The notes beneath the pieces were generated by a model. It saw nothing but the letters and a program-made list of their open reading frames with translations, ran no database searches and was not told the origin of the DNA. Source: Planctomycetota bacterium (GTDB taxonomy: Bacteria > Planctomycetota > JACOTG01 > JAJDCM01). Taken from it: a DNA stretch of 37,178 nt. This document shows, piece by piece, positions 1 to 8,133 of the stretch; within the stretch, counting starts at the first letter, position 1; each line of letters starts with the position of its first letter. Both the position numbers and the translations under genes were made by a program. The DNA is taken from the NCBI GenBank assembly GCA_029260825.1, contig JAJDCM010000423.1, positions 1 to 37,178 on the forward strand. The letters are read 5' to 3'.

Positions 1-80
1 TGGTTCTCGGGGAGCCATTCCATCGGATCTGTGGGCAGCAACGCCATTTGCCGCGGATTCCAGTCTCTGTAGCTTTTCAT
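1..80 (-). CDS. IS1182-like transposase, N-terminal fragment cut by window edge
   Basis: An ATG at 80 (minus) opens 26 codons that run off the left edge. The peptide begins MKSYRDWNPRQ, followed by MALLPTDPMEWLPEN. This matches in layout the N-terminus of IS1182/DUF772-type transposases, where a YxPxQxxLLPPxxxxWLPEDH pattern is usual. The enzyme would cut and rejoin the ends of its own element. The 57 bases between this ATG and the glgC stop could hold the element's left terminal repeat (the stretch starting GAGTCTGTCGCG on the minus strand), but the other end is outside the window. Identification rests on a short N-terminal pattern only, and intactness cannot be judged. Confidence 0.55.
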   Translation of the reverse strand, partial: MKSYRDWNPRQMALLPTDPMEWLPEN

Positions 81-137
81 GATCGGATTATCGCACAGCG
101 ATCAGTCCGATTGAACAGATCTATTCGCGACAGACTC

Positions 138-1400
138 CTAGATCATGGTCCCTGCCGGGACCACCGCATTCTTGGTCACCACCACGATTCCATCCCGCAC
201 GAAATAAAACGGGTGATCCTCGTTCGTACCCCGCTCTTTGGGCGTGATCTTCACTCCTGCGCCGATCCGTGCATTTTTGTCGATGATGGCGCCATCGATG
301 GAGCAATCGGGGCCGATTCCCAGAGGCGGTATTCCGGGTTCCGTCTTGACGTCGGCCTCGTAGGCATCGGCTCCAAGCACGATGGAACGTCGCAAGACCG
401 AGCCTTCTTCCACGATCGCCCGGATACTGACGACCGAATTGTGGATGCTACTGCCGAAGAGATAGCTGCCGTCACAGACCATCGATTCTGAAATCTGGCA
501 GTTGCGAATTCTGGAAGCCCCGAGAAACCGAGGGCGCGTGTAGATGGGAGCCCCTTTTGAATAGAACATGAACGGAGGATTGGCGAGGGCCAGGTCGAGG
601 TTTGCTTCGTAGTAGGCCCGGATGGTTCCGATATCTTCCCAGTAATCGTCGAACATGAAGAAATTCATTTCGTGGGTATCGGTTGCCCGGGGAAGGATCT
701 CGTGCCCAAAGTCCAGCTCCTCCCTGTTCTCAAGGAGCGCGCAAAGGACTTCCCACTTGAAGAGGTAAATTCCCATCGAGACGGGATACATCTCCGGGCC
801 GTCCGAATTTCGAAACTGGGCGGGGATTTCGTAGCCGGAAAGGAGAGCCGGGTCCTGAGGTTTTTCCAGAAAGGACTCTACGCGACCTTGTGAATTGATC
901 TTGGTGATGCCAAATGCCGATGTTTTTTCTTCGGGGATGGGGTGCACGGCAAGGGTCAAGTCGCTTCCTCTTTTTCGATGCTGCTTGATCATGGGCCGAA
1001 AGTCCATGCGGTACAGCTGATCTCCCGAGAGCACGAGCACGTCTCGGGGACGATAATCCCGGATGTGAGTGAGGCTCTTGCGGACCGCATCGGCCGTCCC
1101 TTGATACCAGTCACCCCCCTCCGTCGTTTGTTCCGCCGCCATCACCTGCACGAACCCCTGGCTGAAGATTCCAAACTGAAACGTCTGGGAGATATGTCCA
1201 TTCAGCGAGGCCGAGTTGAACTGAGTGATCACGAAGATCTTTTGAACGCCGGAGTTCAGACTGTTGGAGATCGGGATATCCACGAGGCGGAACTTGCCGC
1301 CCACCGGAACCGCCGGTTTGCATCGATACCGGGTCAGGGGGTCAAGTCGCGTTCCTCGCCCCCCACCCAAGACCAAGCAAATGATGTCTTCGTTTACCAT
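138..1400 (-). CDS. glgC: Glucose-1-phosphate adenylyltransferase (ADP-glucose pyrophosphorylase)
   Basis: GlgC makes ADP-glucose from ATP and glucose-1-phosphate, the committed step of bacterial glycogen synthesis, in the cytoplasm. The 420-residue product has the family's usual length. The N-terminal nucleotidyltransferase domain carries the GGGRGTRL loop (12-19), the conserved KPAVP with Lys28, WYQGTADAV, and the FLEKP sugar-phosphate motif. From about residue 290 the sequence becomes a left-handed beta-helix with an isoleucine-rich hexapeptide pattern, ending in VVPAGTMI. The overall style resembles plant/cyanobacterial AGPases. It follows DUF1501 on the same strand after 90 bases, but a possible promoter lies in that gap, so it may be transcribed alone. 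No Shine-Dalgarno precedes the ATG. No other glycogen gene is in the window. Confidence 0.96.
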   Translation of the reverse strand: MVNEDIICLVLGGGRGTRLDPLTRYRCKPAVPVGGKFRLVDIPISNSLNSGVQKIFVITQFNSASLNGHISQTFQFGIFSQGFVQVMAAEQTTEGGDWYQGTADAVRKSLTHIRDYRPRDVLVLSGDQLYRMDFRPMIKQHRKRGSDLTLAVHPIPEEKTSAFGITKINSQGRVESFLEKPQDPALLSGYEIPAQFRNSDGPEMYPVSMGIYLFKWEVLCALLENREELDFGHEILPRATDTHEMNFFMFDDYWEDIGTIRAYYEANLDLALANPPFMFYSKGAPIYTRPRFLGASRIRNCQISESMVCDGSYLFGSSIHNSVVSIRAIVEEGSVLRRSIVLGADAYEADVKTEPGIPPLGIGPDCSIDGAIIDKNARIGAGVKITPKERGTNEDHPFYFVRDGIVVVTKNAVVPAGTMI

Positions 1401-1406
1401 GGGGCA

Positions 1407-1436
1407 ATCGTAATGGATTGGCTACAGTCATAGCAA
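1407..1436 (-). promoter_or_regulatory. Possible glgC promoter giving a leaderless mRNA
   Basis: On the minus strand TTGCTA (1431-1436) and TACGAT (1407-1412) are separated by 18 bases, each matching four of six consensus positions of the sigma-70 -35 and -10 boxes. The distance from the -10 box to the glgC ATG (six bases) would place transcription start at or next to the A of the start codon. This fits the absence of a Shine-Dalgarno sequence. A separate TTGACA at 1455-1460 lacks a matching -10 at good spacing. Confidence 0.35.
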
Positions 1437-1490
1437 CACGCTCGTGAAGAATCGTGTCAACAAACGTCATCTCCGTTCACCAGGTGATGA

Positions 1491-2735
1491 TCAGGCGAGA
1501 ATTGGAAGTTTGGCGTATTCCCCTCCGAGGAGACCTTTTGACGGAACTTCAAGCCAAGATTCCAGGACGGAGGCATAGACCTGTCGGAAGTCGATCCGGT
1601 GGATCAGGTCGCCTTCCCTGGTTTTTTCAAGATCGGGCTTTCCTCCAAGGACCCCCGGCTTGACCGGGGCTCCTGCAATGAAAAGGGGAGCCGCCGTTCC
1701 ATGATCCGTTCCGCGACTGTTGTTTTCTTCGATCCGGCGGCCGAATTCACTCAGAGTCATCAGGATGACTTCCTTTTCGCATCCTCTCGCGGCCAGGTCT
1801 CTTTGAAAGGCTCCTATTGCCTGCCCGAGATTCCTGAGCAGCGAGGAATGCAGACCCGCCTGGTTGGAATGAGTGTCAAATCCGGAGACCGACGTGTAGT
1901 AGATACGGGTTTTGAAGCCGCCCCCGATCAGGGCTGCCATTTGCTGGAGGTGTTTTCCTAGTTCGCTCCCGGGGTACTCCACGGTGGACTTCGATTTCTT
2001 GAGGATCGAATCCAGGGTTTCGGCCTGGGTAGCCGCCTGAGCGCTTATTTTTCGGATGTAATCCAGGTCTTGGGCGTTCTTTTTCTCTTTGGCCTTCATC
2101 TGACTCAGGATGTTTTGCATCAGATTGAAGTGTTCGGAGCTGACCCGGAAGGAAGAAAGGTCACCCATGGATGGCACGACCTGATGCATGGCGGAGAGTG
2201 CCAGGGGAAGTGGTTCATTGTCGAAGTGAAGAACAAGCGGATCGTTCGAAGGCGAAGACGTCCAGGATCGGTCCAGAAGACGGCCGATCCAACCCGTCGT
2301 GTTCGCTCGAACTGGATCCATTGATGCGGTGTGCCAGATGTCCATCGAGGCAAAATGGGAGCGATTCGGATTCTTGTACCCCACGTTCTGGATCACCGAG
2401 AGAGCTCCTTCGTCGTAGAGTTCTTTGAATGGAGCCAGTTCGGGAGATAGCCCGACGTCCTGGTTCAAACCCAGAACCTGAGAGCGAGGGACGGCAAGGG
2501 TAGGCCTTGCTTTGTAGTACTGATCATCCGCGAAAGGAATCACGGTGTTCAACCCGTCGTTGCCGCCGCTGAGCTGAACGATGACGAGGATTCTGCGGGA
2601 TTCCCCTATGGTTGGGCTTTCTTTGGCCAGAAGAGCCGTCTTCATCAGAAAGGATGGCAAGATCCCCCAGCCAGCAACGGCTGCGGCCGAGCCCCGAAGG
2701 CCTTCGATCACAAAGTGTCTTCGTGTTTGTTTCAT
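1491..2735 (-). CDS. DUF1501 family protein, Tat-exported
   Basis: The 414-residue product starts MKQTRRHFVIEGLRG, a twin-arginine (RRxF) signal followed by a hydrophobic stretch to about residue 35. It then has the DUF1501 core: ILVIVQLSGGNDGLNTVIPF near residues 50-70, a SGFDTHSNQ motif in the second half, and LSEFGRRIEEN followed by a TDHGTAAPLF block. The DxH, GRR and DHG elements belong to an alkaline-phosphatase/sulfatase-like fold. The reaction is unknown. Genes of this family nearly always follow a DUF1800 gene, as here (63 bases downstream), and the pair is thought to act together at the cell envelope. A good Shine-Dalgarno (AAGGAAG) precedes the ATG. The family call is firm; the function is not known. 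Confidence 0.9.
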   Translation of the reverse strand: MKQTRRHFVIEGLRGSAAAVAGWGILPSFLMKTALLAKESPTIGESRRILVIVQLSGGNDGLNTVIPFADDQYYKARPTLAVPRSQVLGLNQDVGLSPELAPFKELYDEGALSVIQNVGYKNPNRSHFASMDIWHTASMDPVRANTTGWIGRLLDRSWTSSPSNDPLVLHFDNEPLPLALSAMHQVVPSMGDLSSFRVSSEHFNLMQNILSQMKAKEKKNAQDLDYIRKISAQAATQAETLDSILKKSKSTVEYPGSELGKHLQQMAALIGGGFKTRIYYTSVSGFDTHSNQAGLHSSLLRNLGQAIGAFQRDLAARGCEKEVILMTLSEFGRRIEENNSRGTDHGTAAPLFIAGAPVKPGVLGGKPDLEKTREGDLIHRIDFRQVYASVLESWLEVPSKGLLGGEYAKLPILA

Positions 2736-2798
2736 GGCTCATCTTCCTTTCGGTACCGAGTTCGCCGAACCCATCCTCGGGACATTTGACTCATTCCA

Positions 2799-4142
2799 CT
2801 AGCCCATCTGATGCTCGGGGCTTGAGCTCACCAGGAAAGCCGCTGTTCTCATGGCATCGACCGGGTTTTCCAGAACTGCCAGTTCGCGTCGAATCGCTTC
2901 TTCCAGAGAAGGAACATTTCCATCGAGAAGTAGATCCATGACGAATCGGATGGAGTCTTCGCTTGATTGTAGGTCATATCGAGAGCAGATATCTTCTGCC
3001 GCGAGTCGTTGCGGTTCTTGAGTCTTGCTGGTCCATTGATTCATGACGCTGTAGCGGGCAAGAAGAGTCGTGGAATTGATCCAGGAGCGCCCCCCCTCCC
3101 AGCCAGCCACGGACGGCGGTTCCAGAAGATCTTGTCCCATGGCCTGCAGGGACTTTGCCGCGGCAAGACCGTTGATGCGACCTTCGAACGCGCGAACTGT
3201 ACCCACGAGAAACTCAACCGGCGACTTGACCCGGATGCGCCGAGCTTCTTTCGAGAAGAAAATTCGGGATCTCACGATTCTTTTGATCAGGGTCAAGATG
3301 TTGAAGTTCGAGGCTCGAAAGATCTCGGCGAGCTCGGTTGCGACTTCGGGAGTCGGAGGAAAGCCCACGAACTCCTTGAACAGTTTCCCTGGGACGTAAC
3401 GGGTTCCGGCTTCATGAGCCAGGCAGAGTTCGACAATGTCCTCGGCGCCAAAATTCCCGGTGTGGCCGAAAACGGTCTTTTTTCCCCCGTCATGTCTTCG
3501 TGCCTTGAATTCGACAACACCGAGGCGTTGTCGATAACCGGTCAAAGCGCGGGCAGCTTCCTTGATATCGATTTCGGTGTAGTTTCCAACCCCAAGGGAA
3601 AAGAGCTCGAAGAGCTCCCTGGCAAAGTTCTCATTGGGAGATCCCTTGCGGTTGTCCTGTCCATCGAGCCAGATGAGCATGGCGGGATCTTTGGTGATCC
3701 GCATCAAGAGATCACGAAAACTTCCGAGTCCCCATTCTTCAAGCAAGAGATGCTGCTCCAGCATGAAACGGGGATTCTTCACCTTGCTGTTGCTGGTTGC
3801 AAAATGATTGTGCCAGAAAAGAGTCATGCGGGCAGCAAACGGATGTTGAGCGTGAACAAGCTTGTGGATCCACCAGGCTTTAAGGTTTTGAATCTCTCCT
3901 CCGGCAGCGAAGCGATAGCCTGTTCGGGCGTTCTGTTCTCGCAGCTTGGCGCTCCCGGATACGATCTCCCGGGAGACCGTCTTTTCGAAGCCTTGTTCGA
4001 GTGCTTCCTTGATTCTTTCTCGACCAGGATGAAACCCGGTTCGCCGCAGGAAGTGACACGCACTGGTTGCGTTCCAGGGGATCCCACGGTCGGGTTTGTA
4101 CGAATCTAGCCATTCAGAACACTCAAGGGCAGGCGTGTTCAC
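2799..4142 (-). CDS. DUF1800 family protein
   Basis: The 447-residue product shows the DUF1800 signature: HFLRRTGFHPG near the N-terminus, MTLFWHNHFATS, then GSFRDLLMRITKDPAMLIWLD, NENFARELFELFSLGVGNYTE and EAARALTGY, and toward the end PPSVAGWEGGRSWINS with the usual LLARY. No signal peptide is evident. The biochemical role is unknown; the family occurs beside DUF1501 in Planctomycetota, Acidobacteria, Proteobacteria and others. The start is a GTG whose last bases overlap the upstream TGA (GTGA, 4139-4142), so translation is probably coupled to the DUF3352-like gene. The three genes look like one transcription unit. Confidence 0.9.
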   Translation of the reverse strand: MNTPALECSEWLDSYKPDRGIPWNATSACHFLRRTGFHPGRERIKEALEQGFEKTVSREIVSGSAKLREQNARTGYRFAAGGEIQNLKAWWIHKLVHAQHPFAARMTLFWHNHFATSNSKVKNPRFMLEQHLLLEEWGLGSFRDLLMRITKDPAMLIWLDGQDNRKGSPNENFARELFELFSLGVGNYTEIDIKEAARALTGYRQRLGVVEFKARRHDGGKKTVFGHTGNFGAEDIVELCLAHEAGTRYVPGKLFKEFVGFPPTPEVATELAEIFRASNFNILTLIKRIVRSRIFFSKEARRIRVKSPVEFLVGTVRAFEGRINGLAAAKSLQAMGQDLLEPPSVAGWEGGRSWINSTTLLARYSVMNQWTSKTQEPQRLAAEDICSRYDLQSSEDSIRFVMDLLLDGNVPSLEEAIRRELAVLENPVDAMRTAAFLVSSSPEHQMG

Positions 4143-5911
4143 GGCTTCACCTTGAGGGATACGGAAAGCTGGAGATGACCTGTGAGAAGCTCGAGCTCGG
4201 CATGGAGACTTTCAGCCAGGCCGGCGAGGGAAAGGAGCCCTTCGATTTCGGCCTTTGCCTCGGATGCGGAAAGGTCTTCCTCCACCATCTTCTGATCGGC
4301 AAGGAGATCTCGGTTTTGGGTCAGGATGTGGTGAAGACCGGCGCCGTCCACCTCAAGAAGAGTGTTCGCGGAAACCTTCTTTGGCCGAGATGAACCGGAT
4401 TGCGAGAGAGAGTCGATGATCTCTCGAGTGAGTTGTCGGGTCGATCCGATCACGAAATATCCGTTCGTAACACATGTCGAGGGAGAAAAATTGTGACGGA
4501 TGTCGAGGGGAGTTTTTGCTCCTTCGGGAATCTCCCATTCGGCGAAAGTGATGCGGGATGATCCGTAGTTTTCTCGATCCACCATGTAGGACGGACGCCC
4601 CTCCTGGGAGTTGTTCAGGTTGATGATGCTGAGAGCCTGGAGGGTTGCTGTTTCCAGTCTGGTTCTCATCTTTTCTGCAGCCCTCAGTGGAACGACGAGA
4701 GCGAAGGCCGGGAGCTCGGGGGCTGGAAACATGTCGGAGAAGGTGGAGCGATTCGAAACCAGCTGGATGGGCGTACCAAGAGCTGGCAGGAGATCTTCGC
4801 CAAAGTCCAGGGAACCGAGAAGAGTTGTGAAGGTGTTGGCAAAGTTCAGGAGTCCCCGAAGGGCGCCCTCGGGAATGAGGTCTTTTTTCCCTTCCCAGAG
4901 ACCGGAAAGATCTCGCTGGAGGCCGATGCGACCGAGAGTCCGGGGAAGGTCCAGTTGAAGAAACGTTGCGCTGTCCCCGGGAAAAAAGGAGGTGACTCGG
5001 TCGGGAATTGTGTCCCCGACCGGGATCCTGGCCGAGAGTGAAATCCCGTCGTCAACGATCTTGGCGCCTCCTGTCACCGTAGATGCTCTGGAAAGGAGGT
5101 CCTGAGCTCCACCAAAGAAGAGAGCAGCTAGCGCGTTCTCGCTTTTTGTCGGGGGAAAAGTGCCTCCGGCAAGCTCCCGGATTCGCTCGAGATCAACATG
5201 AATTCCCAGATCAATTTTTTCAGTTTGATGGGTCAGATGGCGTCGCTTTTTTCGGACCGGTTTTCCTTGCCGGGCGCGGCATTCTCGGATCAGGGTTTTT
5301 GAGCTGGAAAGCGCGAGCACGGAGCCGAAGCGGGAGTAAAATGCATCGGAACCGAGTTCATGGATTTTTCGATGCTTGCTCGTCGTTTCGGATCCCCCGG
5401 ATGCCATGAGCCGAATCGTTGCCAGCATCTGATCCACCTTCTTGGGTTGATCGAGGATCGCCACTGCAATCCACTCTTTTTGGCCTTTCTGGATACCCAT
5501 TCCAAGGGCAGCTTCTCTTCCAAGAAGAGCTCCCAACGCCTGGGAGGGATGCAGGGAAACCGTGGTCGAGAGCCCGAAGATCATCAGCTTGGCTTTGAGG
5601 TATTCGGGGTTCGACTCCAGCTGGCGGTAAGTCTTGGATCTTCTGAACGATTGAAAGAGCTTGGACTTTTCTAGTTCGGGAATGCGGGTTGAGCCGCGGT
5701 GGACGGTTAGCCACCCCAGGACCTCCTCGGGAAGAAGATCGACGGCTTTTTGTGGGGCTGGGAGAGGTGAGGCATGAGTCACTGGCGACGTGAACAGCAC
5801 GGCCAGGAGGAGTGCGACCATCAGAACGAAGATTCGAGTAGGCAGAACGAAGATTCGAGGAGGCAGCAGGGGGAGGCCCGCGACCGGGCATCGAGAAGAG
5901 ATTGTCTGCAT
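4139..5911 (-). CDS. Exported DUF3352-like protein of unknown function
   Basis: The product (590 residues from the ATG at 5911) has a basic N-terminus, a hydrophobic stretch ending in VTHASP near residue 48 (likely signal peptide), and then a long alpha/beta protein with LLPEEVLGWLTVHRGSTRIPEL at its start. This resembles DUF3352-type periplasmic proteins of Planctomycetota and Cyanobacteria, which begin with a LLPADTVAYVRV-like strand. ATG 5911 was preferred over the upstream in-frame TTG at 5917 because AAAGGA sits seven bases before the ATG and only one base before the TTG. An in-frame ATG just before VALLLAVLF is also possible but has no ribosome site. A 21-bp tandem duplication inside the signal region adds seven residues. 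The first gene of the DUF3352-DUF1800-DUF1501 unit; function not known. Confidence 0.75.
   Translation of the reverse strand: MQTISSRCPVAGLPLLPPRIFVLPTRIFVLMVALLLAVLFTSPVTHASPLPAPQKAVDLLPEEVLGWLTVHRGSTRIPELEKSKLFQSFRRSKTYRQLESNPEYLKAKLMIFGLSTTVSLHPSQALGALLGREAALGMGIQKGQKEWIAVAILDQPKKVDQMLATIRLMASGGSETTSKHRKIHELGSDAFYSRFGSVLALSSSKTLIRECRARQGKPVRKKRRHLTHQTEKIDLGIHVDLERIRELAGGTFPPTKSENALAALFFGGAQDLLSRASTVTGGAKIVDDGISLSARIPVGDTIPDRVTSFFPGDSATFLQLDLPRTLGRIGLQRDLSGLWEGKKDLIPEGALRGLLNFANTFTTLLGSLDFGEDLLPALGTPIQLVSNRSTFSDMFPAPELPAFALVVPLRAAEKMRTRLETATLQALSIINLNNSQEGRPSYMVDRENYGSSRITFAEWEIPEGAKTPLDIRHNFSPSTCVTNGYFVIGSTRQLTREIIDSLSQSGSSRPKKVSANTLLEVDGAGLHHILTQNRDLLADQKMVEEDLSASEAKAEIEGLLSLAGLAESLHAELELLTGHLQLSVSLKVKP
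5822..5863. repeat. 21-bp tandem duplication in signal-peptide coding region
   Basis: Two directly adjacent 21-bp copies (5822-5842 and 5843-5863) differ at one base. Being a multiple of three, the duplication keeps frame and gives RIFVL twice in the N-terminal region of the exported DUF3352-like protein. Confidence 0.9.
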
Positions 5912-5966
5912 GAACAAGTCCTTTCGTAACCCTCAAGTTTCGAAGAGCTCAGGCTTCCCTTCCATA

Positions 5967-6009
5967 CGTTCGTTCCCCTGTATTATCCCAGTTTTGGAGC
6001 GGACGAACG
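5967..6009. promoter_or_regulatory. Extended -10 promoter flanked by an inverted repeat
   Basis: On the minus strand TGG-GATAAT (5982-5990) looks like an extended -10 element about 70 bases upstream of the DUF3352-like gene; no good -35 is seen. It lies between the two arms of an inverted repeat, CGTTCGT (5967-5973) and ACGAACG (6003-6009), which could be an operator or a hairpin. The rest of the 236-bp gap (5912-6147) shows no gene. Confidence 0.35.
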
Positions 6010-6147
6010 GGTACTTTTTTATGAATGACCGAGGTCTGGCGCAGGAAGTCCTGGGGTGGGCTGGATCTCCGTGCTGCGGGAATGGCTATTTTTATTCACG
6101 GAGGGAGACGACGATGGTCGGGTCACGATAGACCGGCGGGGAGGTGC

Positions 6148-7563
6148 TCAAACTTCGATATTGTACTTCTTGATCTTTCGATAGAGAGTCGCCTGACCCA
6201 GCTTCAATCGGCGTGCTGCTTCGGCAACGTTTCCGCTGCAGCCCTTCAGGGCTTCGGCGATGACTCGTCTCTCGATTTCCTTGAAGGGAAGAATCTCGTC
6301 GGGTGTCCCGAACCCTCCCCCGATCTCTGGGCTCAAGCCTTCTTTCGCCGAGGGAGCCGAGGCTCTGCGAGCGGCAGGTTGCCGGATGCAAGGAGGAAGT
6401 GCGGTCTCGATCACGGTGGGTCCTTCGTTGAGAACCACCACTCCTTCGATGACGTGTTCGAGTTCGCGGACGTTTCCTGGCCAGCGATATTCGGAGAAAA
6501 GCTGTCGCGCCTGCGGGGAAAGTCCCTCGAAGTCCTTCTCGTGCTCGCGGCTGAACTTTTTCAAGAAGTGAGAAGTCAACACATCGATGTCTTGTTCCCG
6601 ATCTCGAAGCGGTGGAACCTGAATAGAAACCACGTTGAGTCGGAAGTAGAGATCCTCCCGAAAACGACCTTCGTCTTTTTCTTGAATGGGGTCCCGATTT
6701 GTGGCGGCAAGAATCCGGCAATCGGATTTCATTTCTTTGGAACCACCCACCCTCTTGAATGTTTTTTCCTGAAGGAAGCGAAGGAGCTTTGCTTGCAGGT
6801 TGAAGTCCATCTCGCAGATCTCGTCGAGGAAGAGGGTTCCTCCGTCAACTTCTTCACAGCAACCCCGGCGGAGACGATCGGCGCCGGTGAAGGAACCCAT
6901 CTCGTGTCCGAACAATTCGCTCTCAAGAAGATCTCTTGGAATCGCCGCGCAGTTGATGGGAATGAAGGGACCGTTTTTTCTCTTGGAGCGACTATGGATG
7001 GCTCGGGCGATGAGTTCTTTTCCCGTTCCGCTCTCGCCGAGAATGAACACGGTAACGTCGCTTTTTGCCACGTTCTCGCAAATCGTATAGACCGCTTGCA
7101 TCCCATCACTGGCTCCGACCATGGTCTCGAATCCGGTGCGGCTGCTATTGGATTCCAGGGCGGTGATTTTCTGGGTCAAGCGGAACATCGCGACCGCGTT
7201 TTTGAGGCCGACTTTGAGTCGAGTTCGGTCGATGGGTTTGAGAAGAAAGTCGTGGGCGCCTTTTCTCATCGCCTCGACCGCCGTGTCTACCGTGCCGTGG
7301 GCGGTGATCATGAGAACAGGAACGCTCGGGTAATGCTCCTTGACGTATCCAAGAAGGGTCATTCCATCTTCCCCAGGGAGCCGCACATCGAGGAGCACTG
7401 CATCGAACGTCCGTTCCGTCAGAGCCTTCTTGGCCTCTTTGGAGTCGAGACACTTGACGACCTCATAGTTCTCTGATTTGAGGTAAAGCTCAATCAGTCG
7501 CAGAATGGAGGGTTCGTCGTCGACGACAAGGATTTGAACGTCGGTCAATGTGCTGTCTGACAT
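6148..7563 (-). CDS. Sigma-54-dependent response regulator, LuxO/NtrC type
   Basis: This cytoplasmic activator would be phosphorylated by a histidine kinase and then drive sigma-54 promoters by ATP hydrolysis. Of its 471 residues, 1-125 form a receiver (acidic DDE at 15-17, phospho-acceptor D59 in LLDVRLP, K109). Residues about 145-385 form the AAA+ domain, with Walker A GESGTGKE (176-183), Walker B GGTLFLDE and the sigma-54 contact loop GSFTGA (223-228), where GAFTGA is usual. The C-terminus is a Fis-type helix-turn-helix (NVAEAARRLKLGQATLYRKI). The CEMD..LQ.KLLRFLQ..TF..VGGSK block resembles LuxO more than NtrC. No kinase gene is nearby, so it is an orphan here. It starts 168 bases downstream of a small membrane-protein gene and 230 bases before the next gene. 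Confidence 0.95.
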   Translation of the reverse strand: MSDSTLTDVQILVVDDEPSILRLIELYLKSENYEVVKCLDSKEAKKALTERTFDAVLLDVRLPGEDGMTLLGYVKEHYPSVPVLMITAHGTVDTAVEAMRKGAHDFLLKPIDRTRLKVGLKNAVAMFRLTQKITALESNSSRTGFETMVGASDGMQAVYTICENVAKSDVTVFILGESGTGKELIARAIHSRSKRKNGPFIPINCAAIPRDLLESELFGHEMGSFTGADRLRRGCCEEVDGGTLFLDEICEMDFNLQAKLLRFLQEKTFKRVGGSKEMKSDCRILAATNRDPIQEKDEGRFREDLYFRLNVVSIQVPPLRDREQDIDVLTSHFLKKFSREHEKDFEGLSPQARQLFSEYRWPGNVRELEHVIEGVVVLNEGPTVIETALPPCIRQPAARRASAPSAKEGLSPEIGGGFGTPDEILPFKEIERRVIAEALKGCSGNVAEAARRLKLGQATLYRKIKKYNIEV

Positions 7564-7731
7564 AGGATGTCCGGTAGAAGGTCTTCCCGGCGACTGCCTA
7601 CCCCATGGCAGGGACGGGTCGCAATGTGGGCGGCAACGGTTCTTCTATCGAACTTGAGGGGGGGAAAGCTTGAGACCGCAGTAGGATCCGACCTGTTGGC
7701 CAGATCGGGTTGGGGAAGCTCTTGGTCGTGT

Positions 7732-7884
7732 CTAAACGAACCAGGTAAGGACGATGCGCCCCAGAGCGACTCCGCTAAATAGAAGGACGAGATACATGAA
7801 GCAGATCCTTGCTGCTTTGGAAGCTACGTCATCCTCGAGCTGAAGAAAGTTCAATTCTCGAGAAATTCGAGTCCGATTGATCAT
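7732..7884 (-). CDS. Small (50-residue) predicted membrane protein
   Basis: The likely start is the ATG at 7884, preceded by AAGGGGGCAGC, a good ribosome-binding site; the longer reading frame upstream has none. The 50-residue product begins MINRTRISRELNFLQ, has an acidic stretch LEDDVASKAAR, and then one membrane segment (ICFMYLVLLFSGVALGRIV) ending in LTWFV. The form suggests a single-pass protein with its N-terminus in the cytoplasm. I do not recognise the family. It sits between the sigma-54 regulator (downstream, 168 bases) and the PcRGLX-like gene (upstream, 249 bases), all on one strand. The coding call rests on the ribosome site and the membrane segment. Confidence 0.55.
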   Translation of the reverse strand: MINRTRISRELNFLQLEDDVASKAARICFMYLVLLFSGVALGRIVLTWFV

Positions 7885-8133
7885 GCTGCCCCCTTCTGTC
7901 CCAAACCCGTTCTTCTTGTTACCCGCTTCTCTTTGGCGACTCGCTCTTTTTATGCGAGTTACCTGCAACCTCTTTGCTGCATTGCTTCTGCAAGGCGAGG
8001 TCCACCTCAAGAGAAGTTCCAACATTAGTCAATTAGCGCCAGGTTGTAAAGCGTCTGGGACATTCCTTGATCGAAGGAAGACTCGTTGTCAGATCAGTCA
8101 TATTGAGAATTCTGATCAAATTGAGAAACCCAA
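7885..8133. other. Intergenic region upstream of the small membrane protein
   Basis: No gene seen. It holds a hairpin-forming inverted repeat ACTCGC / GCGAGT (7939-7959, loop TCTTTTTAT) about 55 bases before the small membrane protein's start, and a GATCAG / CTGATC pair near 8092-8120. A TTGACT on the minus strand has no convincing -10 partner. Confidence 0.4.

Noticed and set aside
3009..4109. 366-codon plus-strand frame opposite DUF1800
   Set aside because: Antisense shadow; the minus strand carries the full DUF1800 signature and matching overlaps.
6017..6131. Small plus-strand frame starting ATGAATGACCGAGG after a T-run
   Set aside because: No ribosome site, low similarity to any protein style, and it overlaps the leader region of the divergent minus unit.
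6025..7476. 483-codon plus-strand frame opposite the response regulator
   Set aside because: Antisense shadow of a clear receiver-AAA+-Fis protein; no ribosome site or domain.
7567..7782. 71-codon plus-strand frame upstream of the response regulator
   Set aside because: No ribosome site or recognisable feature, and it overlaps the small membrane protein on the opposite strand.
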